From NCBI GenBank assembly GCA_003153875.1, contig PMBY01000475.1, forward strand, positions 1-8,938: a DNA stretch of 8,938 nt, written 5' to 3'. The notes under the pieces were generated by a model. The model was not told the origin of the DNA. It saw only the letters and a program-made list of their open reading frames with translations, and made no database searches. The DNA is from Myxococcales bacterium (GTDB taxonomy: Bacteria; Myxococcota; Polyangia; Fen-1088). Shown here in pieces: positions 6,615 through 8,938 of the stretch (its first letter is position 1; each line of letters begins with the position of its first letter). The translations under genes were made by a program, and so were the position numbers.

Positions 6615-7699
6615 GCCGCCCCTCCTGCGCCGTCTGCAGACGCGTCCTCGCGCCACAGATACGCGTGCTCGGCCACAGCCTGCGCCGTCTCCTGCCGCAG
6701 CTGAGCGCGAACCAGCTCGCCGGCCGCCAGCACGCCATTCTTGATGGCCCGTGCGTCGGAGGATCCGTGGCAGATGAGCACGACCCCATCGACTCCCACC
6801 AGAGGCGCGCCGCCGGTCTCCGCGTGGTCGCTGCGGCGCCGAAAGCGACGCAACGCTGGCCGCATCAAGAGAGCCCCCAGCTTTTCCAGCACACTCCCCT
6901 GCTCGACCTCTTCCCGGATGGCATGGGTCAGCCACCCCACCAGGCCCTCGCAGCTCTTGAGCACGACGTTCCCAGTGAAGCCATCCGTGACCACCACATC
7001 GACCTGTCCCCGAAAGATGTCCCGCCCCTCGACGTAGCCGAGATACTCGAAGCCGGCCGGCCGGCCCGAAGTTCCTGCCCGCGTAAGCAACTGATGCGCC
7101 TCGCGCGTGAGCGCCGTGCCTTTGTGCTCCTCGGCGCCGTTGGACAACAAGCCCACACGCGGGCGAGTCTTTCGGTGCAGCAGACGTGCGTATCCCGCAC
7201 CGAGCACCGAGAACTGGGCCAGCACCGTGGGCCGCACGTCCACATTGGCCCCCATGTCGAGTAACGCGCATTGGCCAGTCTGCGTGGGAAAAGTGGTCAC
7301 GATGGCCGGCCGTTCCACCCCGGCGATCCGCCCCAACACCAAGAGCGCCCCGGCCATCATGGCGCCAGAGTTGCCCGCCGAGACGACCGCGTCCACCTCG
7401 CCCCTCTGGGCCAGCTCAAAGCACACACGCATCGACGACGCCTTCTTCTGCCGAAAGGCGCTGGCGGGCGCCTCGTCCATGCCCACCACCTCGGCGGCGT
7501 GGCGAACCTGGATGCGTTCCGCGGGAACGCCCGGGCCCATCTCGTCGAGCACACGGCGCACACGCTCGTGGTCGCCGACCAGCACGACGTCGATTTCAGG
7601 ACTGGTCAGGGCAGCCAAGGCGCCCTCAACCTCGACGCGGGGAGCGCCCTCGGCCCCCATCGCGTCCACGGCAACGCGAACCCGAGTGGGATCGGTCAT
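6611..7699 (-). CDS. plsX: Phosphate acyltransferase PlsX
   Basis: PlsX converts acyl-ACP and phosphate to acyl-phosphate, which the membrane enzyme PlsY uses to acylate glycerol-3-phosphate in phospholipid synthesis. It is a peripheral membrane protein. The 362-residue length is normal. Family motifs include VDAMGAEGAP (11-20), KKASSMRVCFELA, VSAGNSGAMMA, LLDMGANVDV, GLLSNGAEEHKG, EGRDIFRG and VVTDGFTGNVVLKS. The first motif is usually DAMGGDxAP, so two positions differ here. ATG 7699 is chosen over the open frame to 7837 because the conserved domain starts within ten codons, a GGAAGG lies 10 bases upstream, and the extension would overlap rpmF. It sits 43 bases after rpmF and overlaps fabG by 4 bases. 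Confidence 0.95.
   Translation of the reverse strand: MTDPTRVRVAVDAMGAEGAPRVEVEGALAALTSPEIDVVLVGDHERVRRVLDEMGPGVPAERIQVRHAAEVVGMDEAPASAFRQKKASSMRVCFELAQRGEVDAVVSAGNSGAMMAGALLVLGRIAGVERPAIVTTFPTQTGQCALLDMGANVDVRPTVLAQFSVLGAGYARLLHRKTRPRVGLLSNGAEEHKGTALTREAHQLLTRAGTSGRPAGFEYLGYVEGRDIFRGQVDVVVTDGFTGNVVLKSCEGLVGWLTHAIREEVEQGSVLEKLGALLMRPALRRFRRRSDHAETGGAPLVGVDGVVLICHGSSDARAIKNGVLAAGELVRAQLRQETAQAVAEHAYLWREDASADGAGGAA
6621..6626 (-). promoter_or_regulatory. Strong ribosome binding site that fixes the fabG GTG start
   Basis: Read on the minus strand this is AGGAGG, the full Shine-Dalgarno core, 6 bases before GTG 6612-6614. It lies within the last codons of plsX, so ribosomes finishing plsX could restart directly on fabG. 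Confidence 0.8.
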
Positions 7700-7742
7700 G
7701 GGACGGATACCTTCCGCCTCAATCAGCCAGCGCGCGTTGAGA

Positions 7743-7937
7743 CTAGGTCTGCTCGTCTTGAGGCTTTGCAATGACCATGCGGTCCTTGTAGTAGCCGCAC
7801 GCCGCACAAACCCGGTGAGGAAGTCGCGCCTCGCCACAACGCGGGCAAGGAACGAAATGGGGAATCGGCTGCTTCATCACCTGAGCCCGGCGGATTGCCG
7901 AACGGGACTTGGATTGTCGTCTCTTGGGAACTGCCAT
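7743..7937 (-). CDS. rpmF: 50S ribosomal protein L32 (zinc-binding form)
   Basis: A small basic protein of the large ribosomal subunit, 64 residues. The N-terminus MAVPKRRQSKSRSAIRRA is diagnostic of L32. Cysteines C31-x2-C34 and C44-x2-C47 form a complete zinc ribbon, so this is the zinc-requiring (C+) paralogue type. AGGAG lies 8 bases before the ATG. It stands 27 bases after the DUF177 gene and 43 bases before plsX, the widespread yceD-rpmF-plsX order. Organisms that also carry a cysteine-free L32 often switch them under zinc limitation; none is visible here. Confidence 0.97.
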   Translation of the reverse strand: MAVPKRRQSKSRSAIRRAQVMKQPIPHFVPCPRCGEARLPHRVCAACGYYKDRMVIAKPQDEQT

Positions 7938-7964
7938 GGTCGCATCTCCTGTTATCGAAAATCG

Positions 7965-8486
7965 TTACAACTTCACTTTGGACAGCGCCGCAAACTTGCC
8001 ACCACCCGCCGGGTGTTGGGCGCAGTCGCAGGGTGTCAGGTTCCGGTTGGCGCCGCAAGTGGGACAGATGCCGGCGCAATCTTCCCGGCACAGCGGCCCC
8101 ATCGGCAGGGCCAGCAGCAATTCGTCCCGAATCTCTGCTCCCACGTCGATCACGCCATCCTGGAAGGTGATGACGTCCTCCGCGTCATCCTCATCCTCCT
8201 CCTCGCCCTTGGGTTCCTCGCCCTCGACAAAGGTGAGCATCACGGGCACGTCGAGCGCTAGGGTAGCCGGCTCTAGACAACGAACGCACTGGGTAAGCAG
8301 TCCACCGCGAAGAGCGCCGCGTAGAAGGTACTCGTCCCCCGCCTGCTCTATTCGGCCGTCCAGCACGATGCCCCCTTCGGCCGGTCGCGCGTCCACGTCA
8401 GGGCACTCTGCCTTGAGCCAGGCCTCGGTCACTGCCACGTGAATGTCCAGGCCCTCGTCGCCGATATCCTTGATCTTGTAACGCAT
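7965..8486 (-). CDS. yceD: DUF177 / YceD family protein
   Basis: A 173-residue member of the YceD (DUF177) family, almost always encoded just before rpmF. Plant homologues are needed for 23S rRNA accumulation, so a role in large-subunit assembly is likely but the biochemistry is not settled. Visible features are C67-x2-C70 (QCVRCLEP), a very acidic stretch at 89-103, the core DVGAEIRDELLLALPMGPLC (114-133), and a cysteine cluster C133, C137, C141, C144 (GICPTCGANRN) followed by C153-x-C155. These could bind metal. It is the first gene of the lipid/ribosome operon, 87 bases downstream of the MCE-like gene and behind a good promoter. No clear Shine-Dalgarno precedes ATG 8486; the next in-frame ATGs lie far inside the conserved region, so the start stands. 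Confidence 0.92.
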   Translation of the reverse strand: MRYKIKDIGDEGLDIHVAVTEAWLKAECPDVDARPAEGGIVLDGRIEQAGDEYLLRGALRGGLLTQCVRCLEPATLALDVPVMLTFVEGEEPKGEEEDEDDAEDVITFQDGVIDVGAEIRDELLLALPMGPLCREDCAGICPTCGANRNLTPCDCAQHPAGGGKFAALSKVKL

Positions 8487-8527
8487 GGCAGGTGCGAGGC
8501 GCGAGCCCCGCGCTTGGAAAGGGCGTA

Positions 8528-8555
8528 ACTATAGGGGGCGCCGGCCGGGCGTCAA
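8528..8555 (-). promoter_or_regulatory. Sigma70-type promoter of the yceD-rpmF-plsX-fabG-acpP-fabF operon
   Basis: On the minus strand, TTGACG (8550-8555) is followed after 16 bases by TATAGT (8528-8533). Each hexamer matches five of six consensus positions. Transcription would begin near 8521 and leave a leader of about 35 bases before the DUF177 start. The spacer is entirely G and C and contains the palindrome CCGGCCGG. It is the best promoter match I saw by eye in the window and fits the operon's first gene. Confidence 0.65.
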
Positions 8556-8573
8556 GCGTGTCCAGGGACTATG

Positions 8574-8938
8574 CTACTTCCCCGCCCCAGAGGCTGCAGA
8601 AGCGCCGCCAAAGAGCAGCATGGTCTTGAGATCCTCGTCGTTGAACGTGAGCTGCAACCCCATGAACCAATCGAAGAACCCGCCCGCGGTACCCTGGGTT
8701 CGGGTGTAGTTGAGGACGTCGTCCACCCCTCCCACGAGATAGAGGTACTTTTTGTAGATCGCCAAGTACCCGCGTGCGGTCACGCGCGGGTACTGATTCG
8801 AACGCGTGTCAAAGATGTCCGTCGAGAGCATCAAGTGGTCGTTGAACAGGAACAAGTCACCACCCACACCACCAGTCGATTCCTTGATGCCAAAGCGCCC
8901 CTGCAAGGGACCCCAGCGCTTGCCGAACATGAAGCTGA
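8574..8938 (-). CDS. C-terminal part of an MCE/MlaD-like protein (cut by window edge)
   Basis: The reading frame is open to the window edge and ends at TAG 8574-8576; about 121 residues are visible. FGKRWGPLQGRFGIKESTGG, GGDLFLFNDHLMLSTDIFD and YLYLVGGVDDVLNY resemble the C-terminal region found after the MCE domain in MlaD-family lipid-transport proteins of Myxococcota and relatives. That region, with alternating polar and aromatic residues, looks like outer-membrane-type beta strands. The diagnostic MCE domain itself would be upstream and is not seen, so this call rests on remembered similarity. The internal ATG 8928-8930 is unlikely to be the true start because the frame is open above it and the visible part begins mid-domain. 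It probably ends a separate transcription unit ahead of the yceD promoter, although no terminator is visible. Confidence 0.65.
   Translation of the reverse strand, partial: SFMFGKRWGPLQGRFGIKESTGGVGGDLFLFNDHLMLSTDIFDTRSNQYPRVTARGYLAIYKKYLYLVGGVDDVLNYTRTQGTAGGFFDWFMGLQLTFNDEDLKTMLLFGGASAASGAGK

Noticed and set aside
6615..7271. Upstream extension of the fabG frame into plsX
   Set aside because: The extension is an out-of-frame reading of plsX; the strong AGGAGG before GTG 6614 and the position of the Rossmann strand fix the start.
7700..7837. Upstream extension of plsX over rpmF
   Set aside because: It overlaps the end of rpmF by 95 bases, and the conserved PlsX domain begins right after ATG 7699.
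7107..8261. 384-codon open frame on the plus strand opposite plsX, rpmF and DUF177
   Set aside because: It crosses three conserved minus-strand genes and their gaps, and its composition is low-complexity Ser/Arg/Thr, typical of an antisense shadow.

Overview
The window looks like ordinary housekeeping chromosome from a high-GC Gram-negative bacterium, most likely in or near Myxococcota (the old Deltaproteobacteria). This rests on the GC-rich coding bias, a Hanks-type kinase with a cysteine-bearing N-terminus and a C-terminal membrane anchor, an apparent MCE/MlaD-type protein, and a zinc-type L32. It is an inference from protein character, not a phylogeny. All genes are intact except the two cut by the window edges. 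I see no RNA genes, insertion sequences, phage genes or CRISPR arrays, and no gene-free stretch longer than about 100 bases.

Region 1 (1-1003, minus strand): clpS followed by clpA, overlapping by 7 bases. ClpS is the N-degron adaptor of the ClpAP protease; the clpA reading frame leaves the window just before its first Walker A motif. A 98-base divergent spacer with two overlapping inverted repeats separates clpS from region 2.

Region 2 (1102-2475, plus strand): the only plus-strand gene, an M24 metallopeptidase of the aminopeptidase P type with all five metal ligands. It converges tail-to-tail with the kinase gene, and the two stop codons share one CTAG.

Region 3 (2472-4211, minus strand): a Ser/Thr protein kinase with a cysteine-containing N-terminus, a complete kinase domain, a long Pro/Ala linker and a single C-terminal transmembrane segment.

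Region 4 (4313-8486, minus strand): a compact operon in the order DUF177(yceD)-rpmF-plsX-fabG-acpP-fabF, with a good sigma70-type promoter at 8528-8555. It links ribosome production (L32, DUF177) to phospholipid initiation (PlsX) and fatty-acid elongation (FabG, AcpP, FabF). The fabH and fabD genes that usually lie between plsX and fabG are absent, and plsX and fabG overlap by 4 bases.

Region 5 (8574-8938, minus strand): the C-terminal end of a protein resembling the C-terminal domain of MCE/MlaD-family lipid-transport proteins.

I found no undescribed multi-gene system. The points most worth checking are a glutamine at the usual methionine gatekeeper position of ClpS, the missing fabHD pair, the operator-like repeats at the clpS start, and -10-like elements placed very close to start codons that lack ribosome binding sites.
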